60,670 nucleotides of DNA from Desulfuromonadales bacterium (GTDB lineage: Bacteria; Desulfobacterota; Desulfuromonadia; Desulfuromonadales; UBA2197): positions 1 through 60,670 of the forward strand of contig JACUTW010000005.1 of NCBI GenBank assembly GCA_014859605.1. The letters run 5' to 3'. Positions within the stretch are counted from its first letter, which is position 1. Every line of letters begins with the position of its first letter. Position numbers and translations under genes: made by a program. Under the pieces are notes generated by a model. The model was not told the origin of the DNA, searched no databases, and saw only the letters and a program-made list of their open reading frames with translations. Of this stretch, positions 7,083 to 15,203 are shown in pieces.

Positions 7083-10000
7083 ATGGGGATCAGAAAATTC
7101 AAGAAGATTATGGCCGCAAACCGGGGCGAGATTGCGATCCGGATCTTTCGCGCCTGTACCGAACTCGGCATCAAGACGCTTGCCATCTATTCCGAAGAGG
7201 ACAAGGGGTCGCTGCATCGCTATAAAGCCGATGAAGCCTACTTGATCGGCAAGGGCAAGGGGCCGATCGATGCTTATCTCGGCATCGATGAAATCATCGA
7301 TCTGGCCCGCAAAAAGGGGGTCGATGCGATCCATCCCGGCTACGGTTTTCTGTCCGAGAATGCCGAATTTGCCGAGGCCTGCGAGCGCGCCGGCATCGTC
7401 TTTATCGGCCCGACTGCGCTGATCCAGCGCCAGCTCGGCGACAAGGTGGCTGCGCGCGAGGTCGCGGTGGCCGCCGGCATCCCGGTCGTCCCCGGTACCG
7501 CCAAACCGGTCACCACCGACGAGGAGGCACTGATCTTTGCCAAGGATTGCGGCTACCCGATCATCGTCAAGGCGGCGGCGGGCGGCGGCGGGCGCGGCAT
7601 GCGTGTCGCCCGCAATCAGAAGGAACTTCTCGAAGGTCTGCGCAGCGCCGGCAGTGAAGCGCTGGCCTCCTTTGGCAATGCCTCGGTCTTTCTCGAAAAG
7701 TATCTGGAAAATCCAAAACATATCGAAGTACAGATCATGGGCGACACCCATGGCAACATTTTCCACTTCTATGAGCGCGACTGCTCGATTCAGCGTCGCC
7801 ATCAGAAGGTCATCGAACTCGCCCCCTCCCTCGATCTTACTGAGGAAAAGCGGCAGGAAATCTGTGCCTACGCGATCAAGATTGCCACCTCGGTCAACTA
7901 CGTGAATGCCGGAACCGTCGAATTCCTCATGGACCAGCAGGGGAAGTTCTACTTCATCGAGACCAACCCGCGCATTCAGGTCGAGCATACTGTCACCGAA
8001 CAGGTGACGGGACGCAATCTGGTGCAGGCGCAGATTCGTATCGCCGAAGGCTACAAATTCTCCGATCCCGAGATCGGTATCGCCAGTCAGGAAGATATCG
8101 AACTGCGCGGCTTTGCCATTCAGTGTCGTGTCACCACGGAAGATCCGCAGAACAACTTCGCCCCGGATTTCGGTACGATCAAGGCAATGCGTACCGCTGC
8201 CGGTTTCGGGGTGCGCCTTGACGCCGGCAACGGCTATGCCGGGGCACTGATTACCCCGCATTACGATTCGCTGCTGGTCAAGATCAGTACCTGGGGGCTG
8301 ACCTTCGATTCGGCGCGGCGCAGTATGTACCGGGCGCTGCAGGAATTCCGCGTCCGCGGGGTCAAGACCAATATCGGTTTTCTCGAAAATGTCGTCACCC
8401 ACCCGGAGTTCCTCGCCGGCAAGTGCAACACCTCCTTTATCGATGCCCATCCCGAGCTGATGGAGATTCCGGTGAAGAAAGACCGCGCCAGCAAGACGCT
8501 GCGCTTTATCGGTCACACCATCGTCAACGGCTATCCCGGCATTAAGCCGGAAAAAGCCCAGAAGTTCCGCAATTTGCGGGAGGCGGAGATCCCCGAGATT
8601 CCTTACGCCGCTCAGCGTCCTCGTGGCAGCCGCGACATCCTGCGCGAAAAGGGGCCGGAAGGGCTGGCCGCGTGGGCCCGCAGTGAGCGTCGTATCCTGG
8701 TCACCGATACGACGATGCGCGATGCCCATCAGTCGCTGATGGCGACGCGCTTTCGCACCGACGACCTCGACCGCATTGCCGAGGCGACGAGCTATCTCGG
8801 CGGCGGCCTCTTTTCTCTGGAGATGTGGGGCGGTGCTACCTTCGACGTCTCCATGCGCTTTTTGCGGGAAGATCCCTGGGAGCGGCTCGACCGTCTGCGC
8901 GCCAAGATTCCCAATATCTGTTTTCAGATGCTGCTGCGTGGCTCCAATGCCGTCGGCTATACCAACTATCCTGACAATGTCGTGCAGGAGTTCGTTGCTC
9001 AGGCGGCGAAGAGCGGTATCGATATCTTCCGGGTCTTCGACTCTCTCAACTGGACGCGGGGGATGGGCGTCGCCATGGATGCGGTGCGCAAGAATAACGC
9101 GGTCTGTGAAGCGGCGATGTGCTACACCGGCGATATTCTCGACCCGAAGCGGGACAAATATCCCCTGGCTTACTACGTCAATCTCGCCAAAGAACTGGAG
9201 AAGATGGGCGCGCATATCCTGGCGATCAAGGATATGGCCGGCCTGCTCAAGCCCTTTGCCGCCGAGAAGCTGGTCAAGACCCTGAAGCAGGAGATCGGTA
9301 TCCCCATCCATCTTCACACCCACGACACCTCGAGCAACGGCGGTTCCATGCTCCTTCTCGCCACCCAGGCCGGCGTCGATGTTGTCGATCTCGCTCTCTC
9401 CTCGGTCTCGGGCTTGACGGCGCAGCCGAATATGAATGCCTTTCTCGCGGCGATGGAAGGGACGATCTGGGATCCGAAACTTAATCAGGGCGATATGCAG
9501 CAGCTCGCCAATTACTGGGAAACGGTGCGCACTTATTACGCCCCTTTCGAGTCGGAACTGCGCAGCGGTACCGCCCAGGTCTACCATCATGAAATCCCCG
9601 GCGGCCAGTATTCCAACTACAAGCCGCAGGTCGAAGGCTTAGGTCTCGGCCATCGCTGGGAAGAGTGCAAAGAGATGTACCGCAAGGTTAACGATCTCTT
9701 CGGCGATGTCGTCAAGGTGACGCCGAGTTCGAAGATTGTCGGCGACATGGCGATGTTCCTGGTGCAGAACAACTATCAGCCGGAGGATGTCTTTACCAAG
9801 GGGGAGGAGATGACCTTCCCGCAGGGGGTCGTCGACTTCTTCAAGGGGATGATCGGCCAGCCCTACGGCGGGTTCCCCACGGAGCTGCAGAAGATCATCC
9901 TCAAGGGCGAGCAGCCTCTCACCTGTCGGCCCGGCGAGCTCCTCGAACCGATCGATTTTACCGCCAAGAAGGCCGAGATCGAGAAAAAGGTCGGGCACGC

Positions 10001-10535
10001 GCTCAGTGAGCGCGAAGTCCTCTCTGCCATCCTTTACCCCGGTGTCTTTGAAGAGTTCGACCGCCACCGCCAGGATTACGGCGATACCTCGGTCCTGCCG
10101 ACGCCGGTCTTCTTCTATGGTCTCGAAGTCGGCGACGAAGTGAGCATCGATATCGAGCCGGGCAAGACGCTGATTATTCAACTCAATGCGGTCGGCAGTC
10201 TGCAGAAGGACGGCACCCGCAACATCTACTTTGAGCTCAACGGCGAACCGCGTCAGGTGCAGGTGCAGGATCTCTCGGTGAAGAGCGACGACGCGAGCCA
10301 GCGCAAGGCTGATCCCGCCAATCTTCATGAAATCGGCGCGCCGATGCCGGGGAAGGTCTTCCGCATCAATGTCAAGGTCGGCGATGCGGTCAAAGCCGGC
10401 GACACACTATTGGCGACCGAGGCGATGAAGATGGAGACGAACATCAAGGCAAAGGAGGATGGGGTCGTCAAGGAGATCCTTTACAAGGAAGGGCAGCAAG
10501 TGCCGCAAGGGGCACTTCTGATGATCCTTGAATAG
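7083..10535 (+). CDS. pyc: Pyruvate carboxylase
   Basis: A 1150-residue single-chain biotin enzyme that carboxylates pyruvate to oxaloacetate with ATP and bicarbonate, feeding the TCA cycle and gluconeogenesis. Domains: biotin carboxylase (about 1-460; KIMAANRGEIAIRIFRA, the Gly-rich AAAGGGGRGMR loop, ETNPRIQVEHTVTE), carboxyltransferase (about 530-830; TTMRDAHQSLMATR, LHTHDTSS, the IKDMAGLLKP lysine region), conserved carboxylase domain, and a C-terminal biotinyl domain with the biotinylated lysine in EAMKMET. The ATG at 7083 has AGGAGAAG upstream and gives the family N-terminus; an in-frame start at 7011 would add an unrelated tail. A clear terminator follows. Confidence 0.97.
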   Translation: MGIRKFKKIMAANRGEIAIRIFRACTELGIKTLAIYSEEDKGSLHRYKADEAYLIGKGKGPIDAYLGIDEIIDLARKKGVDAIHPGYGFLSENAEFAEACERAGIVFIGPTALIQRQLGDKVAAREVAVAAGIPVVPGTAKPVTTDEEALIFAKDCGYPIIVKAAAGGGGRGMRVARNQKELLEGLRSAGSEALASFGNASVFLEKYLENPKHIEVQIMGDTHGNIFHFYERDCSIQRRHQKVIELAPSLDLTEEKRQEICAYAIKIATSVNYVNAGTVEFLMDQQGKFYFIETNPRIQVEHTVTEQVTGRNLVQAQIRIAEGYKFSDPEIGIASQEDIELRGFAIQCRVTTEDPQNNFAPDFGTIKAMRTAAGFGVRLDAGNGYAGALITPHYDSLLVKISTWGLTFDSARRSMYRALQEFRVRGVKTNIGFLENVVTHPEFLAGKCNTSFIDAHPELMEIPVKKDRASKTLRFIGHTIVNGYPGIKPEKAQKFRNLREAEIPEIPYAAQRPRGSRDILREKGPEGLAAWARSERRILVTDTTMRDAHQSLMATRFRTDDLDRIAEATSYLGGGLFSLEMWGGATFDVSMRFLREDPWERLDRLRAKIPNICFQMLLRGSNAVGYTNYPDNVVQEFVAQAAKSGIDIFRVFDSLNWTRGMGVAMDAVRKNNAVCEAAMCYTGDILDPKRDKYPLAYYVNLAKELEKMGAHILAIKDMAGLLKPFAAEKLVKTLKQEIGIPIHLHTHDTSSNGGSMLLLATQAGVDVVDLALSSVSGLTAQPNMNAFLAAMEGTIWDPKLNQGDMQQLANYWETVRTYYAPFESELRSGTAQVYHHEIPGGQYSNYKPQVEGLGLGHRWEECKEMYRKVNDLFGDVVKVTPSSKIVGDMAMFLVQNNYQPEDVFTKGEEMTFPQGVVDFFKGMIGQPYGGFPTELQKIILKGEQPLTCRPGELLEPIDFTAKKAEIEKKVGHALSEREVLSAILYPGVFEEFDRHRQDYGDTSVLPTPVFFYGLEVGDEVSIDIEPGKTLIIQLNAVGSLQKDGTRNIYFELNGEPRQVQVQDLSVKSDDASQRKADPANLHEIGAPMPGKVFRINVKVGDAVKAGDTLLATEAMKMETNIKAKEDGVVKEILYKEGQQVPQGALLMILE

Positions 10536-10559
10536 TCGTTTTTTGTAGGGTATGATCCT

Positions 10560-10602
10560 GAACGTCCGGTGAGCTCTGTGCCTGCCGGACGTTCTTGATT
10601 TT
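10560..10602 (+). terminator. Rho-independent terminator of pyc
   Basis: GAACGTCCGG (10560-10569) and CCGGACGTTC (10585-10594) form a perfect 10-bp stem followed by TTGATTTTT. Confidence 0.85.
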
Positions 10603-10630
10603 TAACCGTCGCATTTTCAAGGAGTCACTC

Positions 10631-11194
10631 ATGGGAATTGTCAGTGAATTCATGCTCGATCGTCATGATGCCGTGCTGGTGGTTATCGATGTCCAGGAAA
10701 AGCTTTGTCCGGCGATGGATGAAAAGGTCCTTGCCGGGTTGACCAAGCGGATCGGGATTTTGCAGGAAGCCGCACTGGAACTGCAGATCCCGCAGATCGG
10801 CACTGTGCAGTATGTCAAAGGGTTGGGGGAGACGATCCCGGCATTGAAGGAGCGCTTGACGGCGCCGGCGGTCGAGAAGATGACCTTCAGTTGCTGCGGG
10901 GAAGAGCCCTTTCCCGAGCAGTTGCGCAAACTCGGGCGCAAACAGATCATCGTCACTGGCATGGAGTCACATGTCTGCGTCCTGCAGACGGTGCTGCAAC
11001 TCTTGGAAGCCGGTTATATTGTTCATGTCGTTGCCGATGCAGTGATGAGCCGCAAGAAGGAAAACTGGAAGATCGCTCTAAGGATGGTGCAGCAGGCCGG
11101 GGCGGTGATCACCTCGACCGAGATCGCCCTTTTTCAACTGCTGCGGGTGGCGGGGAGTGAGGAATTCAAAAAACTCTCCAAGCTGGTGCGCTGA
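10631..11194 (+). CDS. Isochorismatase-family cysteine hydrolase
   Basis: A 187-residue member of the isochorismatase-like hydrolase superfamily, which uses an Asp-Lys-Cys triad. Seen: the Asp in LVVIDVQEKL (about residue 20), a Lys in VEKMTFSC (about 82), the cis-peptide motif and nucleophile in VTGMESHVCVLQTVL (Cys about 119), and VVADAVMSR. Length and motifs match YcaC-like hydrolases; the substrate (amide, carbamate or other) cannot be inferred. The ATG at 10631 has AAGGAG nearby; an earlier in-frame start would fall in the pyc terminator. The phosphoesterase gene starts 11 nt after its stop. Confidence 0.85.
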   Translation: MGIVSEFMLDRHDAVLVVIDVQEKLCPAMDEKVLAGLTKRIGILQEAALELQIPQIGTVQYVKGLGETIPALKERLTAPAVEKMTFSCCGEEPFPEQLRKLGRKQIIVTGMESHVCVLQTVLQLLEAGYIVHVVADAVMSRKKENWKIALRMVQQAGAVITSTEIALFQLLRVAGSEEFKKLSKLVR

Positions 11195-11205
11195 CCGGTT
11201 CGCGA

Positions 11206-11700
11206 ATGAAAGAGCTCGTCCGCATCGGTGTCCTTTCCGATACACATCTGACTCTCGGTGATCCCCGGCTGGCGGCCTTGCTCGCCCATTGTCAGCACCA
11301 TTTTGCCGGGACAGAGCTGATTCTCCATGCCGGCGATGTCGTCGATCCGCAACTCCTGCCATTACTGCCGCAGCCGCTGCTGGCGGTGCGCGGTAATCTT
11401 GATCCCGCTGAACTGCCGGAACGGCGGATTGTCAAGGTGGCAGGGAAGCGCATCGGCCTCATCCATGGCTGGGGGGCCAAGTACGATCTTGAAGAGCGGG
11501 TCTTGCGGGCCTTTAGCGGTGAGCAGGTCGATTGCATCGTTTACGGCCACAGCCATCAGCCGGCCTGTCATGTCGTGAACGGTATCCTCCTCTTTAATCC
11601 CGGCAGCCCCACCGATCGACGTAACGCGCCGTTTCATTCTCTCGGCATTCTGACGATCGGTGAAGGGATTGACGGGGAGATTATTGCTTTGGATGAGTAG
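11206..11700 (+). CDS. YfcE/MJ0936-type metallophosphoesterase
   Basis: A 164-residue single-domain calcineurin-like phosphodiesterase with a two-metal centre. The metal ligand motifs are present in order: GVLSDTHLT, HAGDVVD, VRGNLD, IHGWG, and VYGHSHQP followed by LFNPGSPTDRR. This is the pattern of bacterial YfcE-like enzymes that hydrolyse phosphodiesters in vitro; the natural substrate is unknown. It follows the isochorismatase-like gene by 11 nt, so they are probably co-transcribed. Confidence 0.9.
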   Translation: MKELVRIGVLSDTHLTLGDPRLAALLAHCQHHFAGTELILHAGDVVDPQLLPLLPQPLLAVRGNLDPAELPERRIVKVAGKRIGLIHGWGAKYDLEERVLRAFSGEQVDCIVYGHSHQPACHVVNGILLFNPGSPTDRRNAPFHSLGILTIGEGIDGEIIALDE

Positions 11701-11720
11701 CAGGTCGTGCAGAAATTCTC

Positions 11721-11812
11721 CCTCCCTTTCAAGGGGAGGGTCGGGGTGGGGATGGGAAGATTTTAAACAAAAAGGCCCATCCCCCTCCTAGCCTCCCCCT
11801 TGAAAGGGGAGG
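11721..11812. repeat. Paired family A repeat forming a long inverted repeat
   Basis: Left arm 11721-11756 (CCTCCCTTTCAAGGGGAGGG then TCGGGGTGGGGATGGG) and right arm 11776-11812 (CCCATCCCCCTCC ... CCTTGAAAGGGGAGG) are two head-to-head copies of family A flanking an A-rich spacer. The whole can fold into a long hairpin between the phosphoesterase gene and pfkA. Confidence 0.75.
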
Positions 11813-11834
11813 TACATGATACGGGAGGCACTAA

Positions 11835-12929
11835 ATGTCCAAAAGAATGAAGATTTGTATCAATACCGGCGGTGGGGATGCACCGGGCTTAAATGCCGTC
11901 ATCGAGGCGGTCACTATGGCCGCCTACACCCGGCAATGGGAAGTGTACGGCATAAAAACCGGCTATACCGGTCTGCTCAACACTGAAGAGATCATTCACC
12001 TGACTCCGGAAAAGGTGGACGGTATTGCCAGCGTTGGCGGAACGATCCTCGGTTCGACCAACAAAGGTAACCCGTTCATGATGCCGGTCTGCAACGTGGC
12101 AGGAGAATGTGCGCAGCGCGATATGTCGGACAAGGTCATCGATAACTTCCGCCGCCTCCGCTTCGATGCGCTGGTGGCCGTCGGTGGTGACGGCAGCATG
12201 GAGATTGCCCACCGCTTTGCCGAAAAAGGGATGCCGCTGGTCGGTGTTCCCAAGACGATCGATAACGACATGGGGGGGACGGATACCACTTTCGGGTTTG
12301 ATACAGCGGTCAGCATCGCCACCGAGGCGATCGACCGCCTGCATTCCACGGCAAAATCGCATGATCGGGTGATGGTGGTCGAGGTGATGGGGCGGAACGC
12401 CGGTTTTATCGCTCTTAATAGCGGCATTTCAGGGAATGCGGATGTGATTCTCATCCCCGAGATCCCTTTTGATATTGAAAAAGTTTGCGACAAGCTCATC
12501 GAGAACGAACTGCACGGCCGCAAATATGCCATCGTCGTCGTTGCCGAAGGGGCGCTACCCAAGGGTGGTGATGTGATCATTAAAAGTCCTGCTGAACCTG
12601 GTCGTCAACATGTCGTCCTCGGCGGGATTGCCGAATTTGTCGCCAAAGAGATTAGTCAGCGCACCGGCAAGGATACCCGTTCTATGGTTCTCGGGCACCT
12701 GCAGCGCGGCGGATCTCCCACTACCTTCGACCGTCTCCTCTCTCTGCGTTTTGGCGCCAGCGCCGTGCGCGCCATCGAGGCGGGGAAATTCGACCACATG
12801 GTCGCTCTTCAGTCTCCTGATATCGGCCTGGTGCCGTTAGCAGAAGCGCTGAAGATCCATAAGCGGGTGCGCGTTGATGGTGATACGGTGCTGACGGCTC
12901 GTGATCTCGGGATCTGCTTCGGAGACTGA
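11835..12929 (+). CDS. pfkA: 6-phosphofructokinase
   Basis: A 364-residue phosphofructokinase that phosphorylates fructose 6-phosphate in glycolysis. Motifs: INTGGGDAPGLNAVIEAV (phosphoryl donor loop), GGTILGSTNKGNP, VGGDGSM, PKTIDNDMGGTDTTFGFDTA with the catalytic Asp of TIDND, EVMGRNAGFIAL, and GHLQRGGSPT. The donor-specificity positions combine Gly in GGDGS (usually ATP enzymes) with Lys in PKTIDND (usual in PPi enzymes but also in some ATP-using group III enzymes), so the donor is uncertain, ATP being more likely. A GGAGG site precedes the ATG. Confidence 0.92.
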   Translation: MSKRMKICINTGGGDAPGLNAVIEAVTMAAYTRQWEVYGIKTGYTGLLNTEEIIHLTPEKVDGIASVGGTILGSTNKGNPFMMPVCNVAGECAQRDMSDKVIDNFRRLRFDALVAVGGDGSMEIAHRFAEKGMPLVGVPKTIDNDMGGTDTTFGFDTAVSIATEAIDRLHSTAKSHDRVMVVEVMGRNAGFIALNSGISGNADVILIPEIPFDIEKVCDKLIENELHGRKYAIVVVAEGALPKGGDVIIKSPAEPGRQHVVLGGIAEFVAKEISQRTGKDTRSMVLGHLQRGGSPTTFDRLLSLRFGASAVRAIEAGKFDHMVALQSPDIGLVPLAEALKIHKRVRVDGDTVLTARDLGICFGD

Positions 12930-12966
12930 AGAGGTGATAGGGTAGGGTAAAATTCCGGGTGAGTTT

Positions 12967-12997
12967 ATGGTGCGCAGTTCGCTGTGCACCATTTTTT
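12967..12997 (+). terminator. Terminator of pfkA
   Basis: ATGGTGC (12967-12973) pairs with GCACCAT (12986-12992), followed by a run of six T that also carries the stop codon region of the convergent CDF gene. Confidence 0.75.
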
Positions 12998-13928
12998 ATT
13001 CGATACGATTCTTGATGGAGACGCACTTATCGGTTCCCGGACAATCCGGGCGACGGCACGGTTCGACGTGGATCGTTACATTAGCGCCGCGAATCTCTCT
13101 GGCAATGGCTTCTTCGAGATGATCCGCCAGATCGTGCGCTTCCTGTACGGTGAGGTGTTTGCAGACGGTGAGATGAAAATCCATGAGCTTCTGTGAGCCG
13201 GCGCGACGGGTGCGGAGGTTGTGAATGTCGAGGAGTTCACCGCGGTGTTGATTGACGAGGCGGAGGACTTCGTTGCGCACCTCATCGGGGAGTTCGGCGT
13301 CGAGCATGTCGCGCAGGGCATGGCGGGCGAGGCTGAGGGCTTCCTTGAGGATGTAGAGGGCGACAAAGAGCGACATGACCGGATCGAGCCAGGGGGCATC
13401 GACAAAGGCGAGGACGATCAAGCCGGCGAGGAGCGCGCCGTTAGTGTAGATATCCATGGCAAAGTGCAGGGCGTCCGCCTGCAGCGCCGAAGAGTCGGTG
13501 GCTTTGCCGACGCGGCGCAGGTAGCGGCTGATTCCGAAGGAGGCTGCCATAGAGAGAGCAAGGACGATCACGCCATTGCCGATCTGATGTACCTTGAAGT
13601 CCCCGGAATTAAGACGGCGAATCGCCTCAAACAGAATCCACCCCCCTGAAGCGGAGATCACCAGTGCTTGAATGAGGGTTGCCAGGGTTTCAAACTTGCC
13701 GTGCCCGAAGGAGTGGTCGCTATCCGCCGGTTGTTCGGCTTGGCGGATCGCGAGGAAGTTGACTCCGGACATGACGATATCGAGGAGGGAATCGACGGCC
13801 GAAGCAAGCACCGCCAGCGAGCCGGTGAGGAGGCCGACGACGAATTTCATGATCGCCAGGGTCAGGGCGGTAAAGATCGAATAGCGCGCGGCGCGGAGTT
13901 TTAAGGCCGAGGCTTCACTCTGTTCCAT
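12996..13928 (-). CDS. Cation diffusion facilitator (CDF) metal transporter
   Basis: A 310-residue inner-membrane transporter that exports divalent cations (Zn, Fe, Cd, Co or similar) in exchange for protons. The N-terminal 200 residues hold about six membrane segments. The first metal site appears in ASAVDSLLDIVMSG (D-xxx-D on TM2) and its partner in ALHFAMDIYTNG (H-xxx-D on TM5). The cytoplasmic C-terminal domain follows (HNLRTRRAGSQKLMDFHL, HDLADHLEEAI, VTIHVEP), ending with a CRRPDCPGTDKC Cys cluster. The first histidine of the H-xxx-D pair argues for Zn or Fe, but specificity is not decided. It starts 3 nt after the upstream unknown gene. Confidence 0.92.
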   Translation of the reverse strand: MEQSEASALKLRAARYSIFTALTLAIMKFVVGLLTGSLAVLASAVDSLLDIVMSGVNFLAIRQAEQPADSDHSFGHGKFETLATLIQALVISASGGWILFEAIRRLNSGDFKVHQIGNGVIVLALSMAASFGISRYLRRVGKATDSSALQADALHFAMDIYTNGALLAGLIVLAFVDAPWLDPVMSLFVALYILKEALSLARHALRDMLDAELPDEVRNEVLRLVNQHRGELLDIHNLRTRRAGSQKLMDFHLTVCKHLTVQEAHDLADHLEEAIAREIRGANVTIHVEPCRRPDCPGTDKCVSIKNRIE

Positions 13929-13931
13929 GAC

Positions 13932-14453
13932 TCAGCCGTTGACCTTCTGCTGCGGACAGGCTTCATCCCAGCTTTGATAGCCCCCTTCACTGATCTCCCA
14001 GAACTTGTTGATCCGTTCTTCGTAATAATCGAGATCCTGACAGCCGGAAGCCACCTCCTCATAGCACTCTTTTGTCGCTTTACCGTGCTCTTGCAGGTAG
14101 CGGTAAAAGGCCTCGACCCCTTCGAGGATTTCACTGAGCTCAGCGCGATTCGGTTCGACGGTTTTGATGATGTACCAGTTGCCGGCAAAGTGCCGCACTT
14201 GTCCGGCCGGGAGGGTAAAGAGGTTGTTGCGGCAATGGTCGACAACAAAGTCGCGGAGAAAGTAGTCAGCGCCGCGAGCCCAGGCGCCGGCGCGCAGGGG
14301 ATCGACGCCGGCCGCCACCGAGTCGTGGCAGAAGGTTGACAGCAGCGCAACGATGAGCTGGTCGATGCGGATTTCATCGCTCAGGCTGCCGGGGAGAAAG
14401 TGTTCGGCAGCAAAGCCCGGGTCGTCGAGCGGAAGGACTTTTTTTTCGGTCAT
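13932..14453 (-). CDS. Protein of unknown function upstream of the CDF gene
   Basis: A 173-residue soluble protein, not recognised. It has no signal peptide or membrane segment. It is acidic and rich in aromatic residues, with a Cys-containing N-terminal half (STFCHDS, VDHCRNN) and a C-terminal half with CYEEVASGCQDLDYYEE and WDEACPQQ. The central WYIIKTVEPNRAELSEILEG segment looks like a small alpha/beta or helical domain. AAGGAAC precedes the ATG. The 3-nt gap to the CDF gene suggests co-transcription and perhaps a link to metal handling through its cysteines, which is only a guess. Confidence 0.75.
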   Translation of the reverse strand: MTEKKVLPLDDPGFAAEHFLPGSLSDEIRIDQLIVALLSTFCHDSVAAGVDPLRAGAWARGADYFLRDFVVDHCRNNLFTLPAGQVRHFAGNWYIIKTVEPNRAELSEILEGVEAFYRYLQEHGKATKECYEEVASGCQDLDYYEERINKFWEISEGGYQSWDEACPQQKVNG

Positions 14454-14573
14454 ATTCGTTCCTTATTCGTACTTTTTGAACTAATTACATCGGAGATTGA
14501 AGATGTTAACCGGACAATGCAGACAGATTGTATGAATTTTCAAAAAAAGGGAAAGGCTGAGGGGCAGGGCAGA

Positions 14574-15194
14574 CTAAATTTTTCTGGCAATGGGTGACAA
14601 ACCTTCCTGGCGGGAAAGTTTTGCGGCTGCTTCCTTTGTTGCCGCATCGGTTGAGTACGGACCGACATAGACACGGTACCAGGTTTTTCCCTTGACCTGG
14701 AACGGCTTGACTTCAGTTTTGTAGCCCTTGCTGCGCAGCCGTTTGCTGAGATTTTGTGCGTTTTCTTCGCTGGTGCTAGAGGCAGCCTGCAGGATCCATG
14801 CACTTTGCACTGGATCCTTGCTGGATGTTGGTGCTGCGGTGGGAGTTGTTTCAATCTTTTCGGCAGTAGCCACGGGCAGCACCGTCTCCATCCGATTGCT
14901 GGTCGCGGCGGGTGTTGTTGCTGCCGGTGCAGCTGTCTGGGGGCTGGCGTGGTTGATGCCGCTCCCCAGGGCCGTGGTCTCTCCCTTGGGCAGCGCTTTG
15001 TAGAAATTGAAGTTTTGTGCCGTTGCCGGTTGAGCTTCAACCGGCATGGTGACCTTGACGATCGGTTGTACCGGGGCGCTGCTGCGACCGATGATGATAC
15101 CGAGGACAAAGCTTACCGCGGCGGTAAAGAGGAGGAGAACGATTTGCCGCAGCGGTCGGGATTCCCCGGAATTATGTGAATAGGGTTGGGTCAT
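14574..15194 (-). CDS. Membrane-anchored SPOR-domain protein
   Basis: A 206-residue bitopic inner-membrane protein. A single membrane segment at about residues 18-40 (IVLLLFTAAVSFVLGIIIG) is followed by a long Ala/Pro/Thr-rich periplasmic linker and a C-terminal SPOR domain (about 130-206; SAWILQAASSTSEENAQNLS, GKTWYRVYVGPYST). SPOR domains bind denuded glycan strands at the division septum, so a role at cell division or envelope remodelling is likely. It lies 9 nt after argS in the same transcription unit. Confidence 0.88.
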   Translation of the reverse strand: MTQPYSHNSGESRPLRQIVLLLFTAAVSFVLGIIIGRSSAPVQPIVKVTMPVEAQPATAQNFNFYKALPKGETTALGSGINHASPQTAAPAATTPAATSNRMETVLPVATAEKIETTPTAAPTSSKDPVQSAWILQAASSTSEENAQNLSKRLRSKGYKTEVKPFQVKGKTWYRVYVGPYSTDAATKEAAAKLSRQEGLSPIARKI

Positions 15195-15203
15195 GACTGC
15201 GTT

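Noticed and set aside
7002..9590. An 862-codon open frame on the minus strand opposite pyc
   Set aside because: pyc is certain on the other strand. Long antisense frames are expected in GC-rich coding DNA; this one has no ribosome site and no recognised domain. The same applies to those at 20760-22709, 46950-48836, 53354-55588 and 929-2293.
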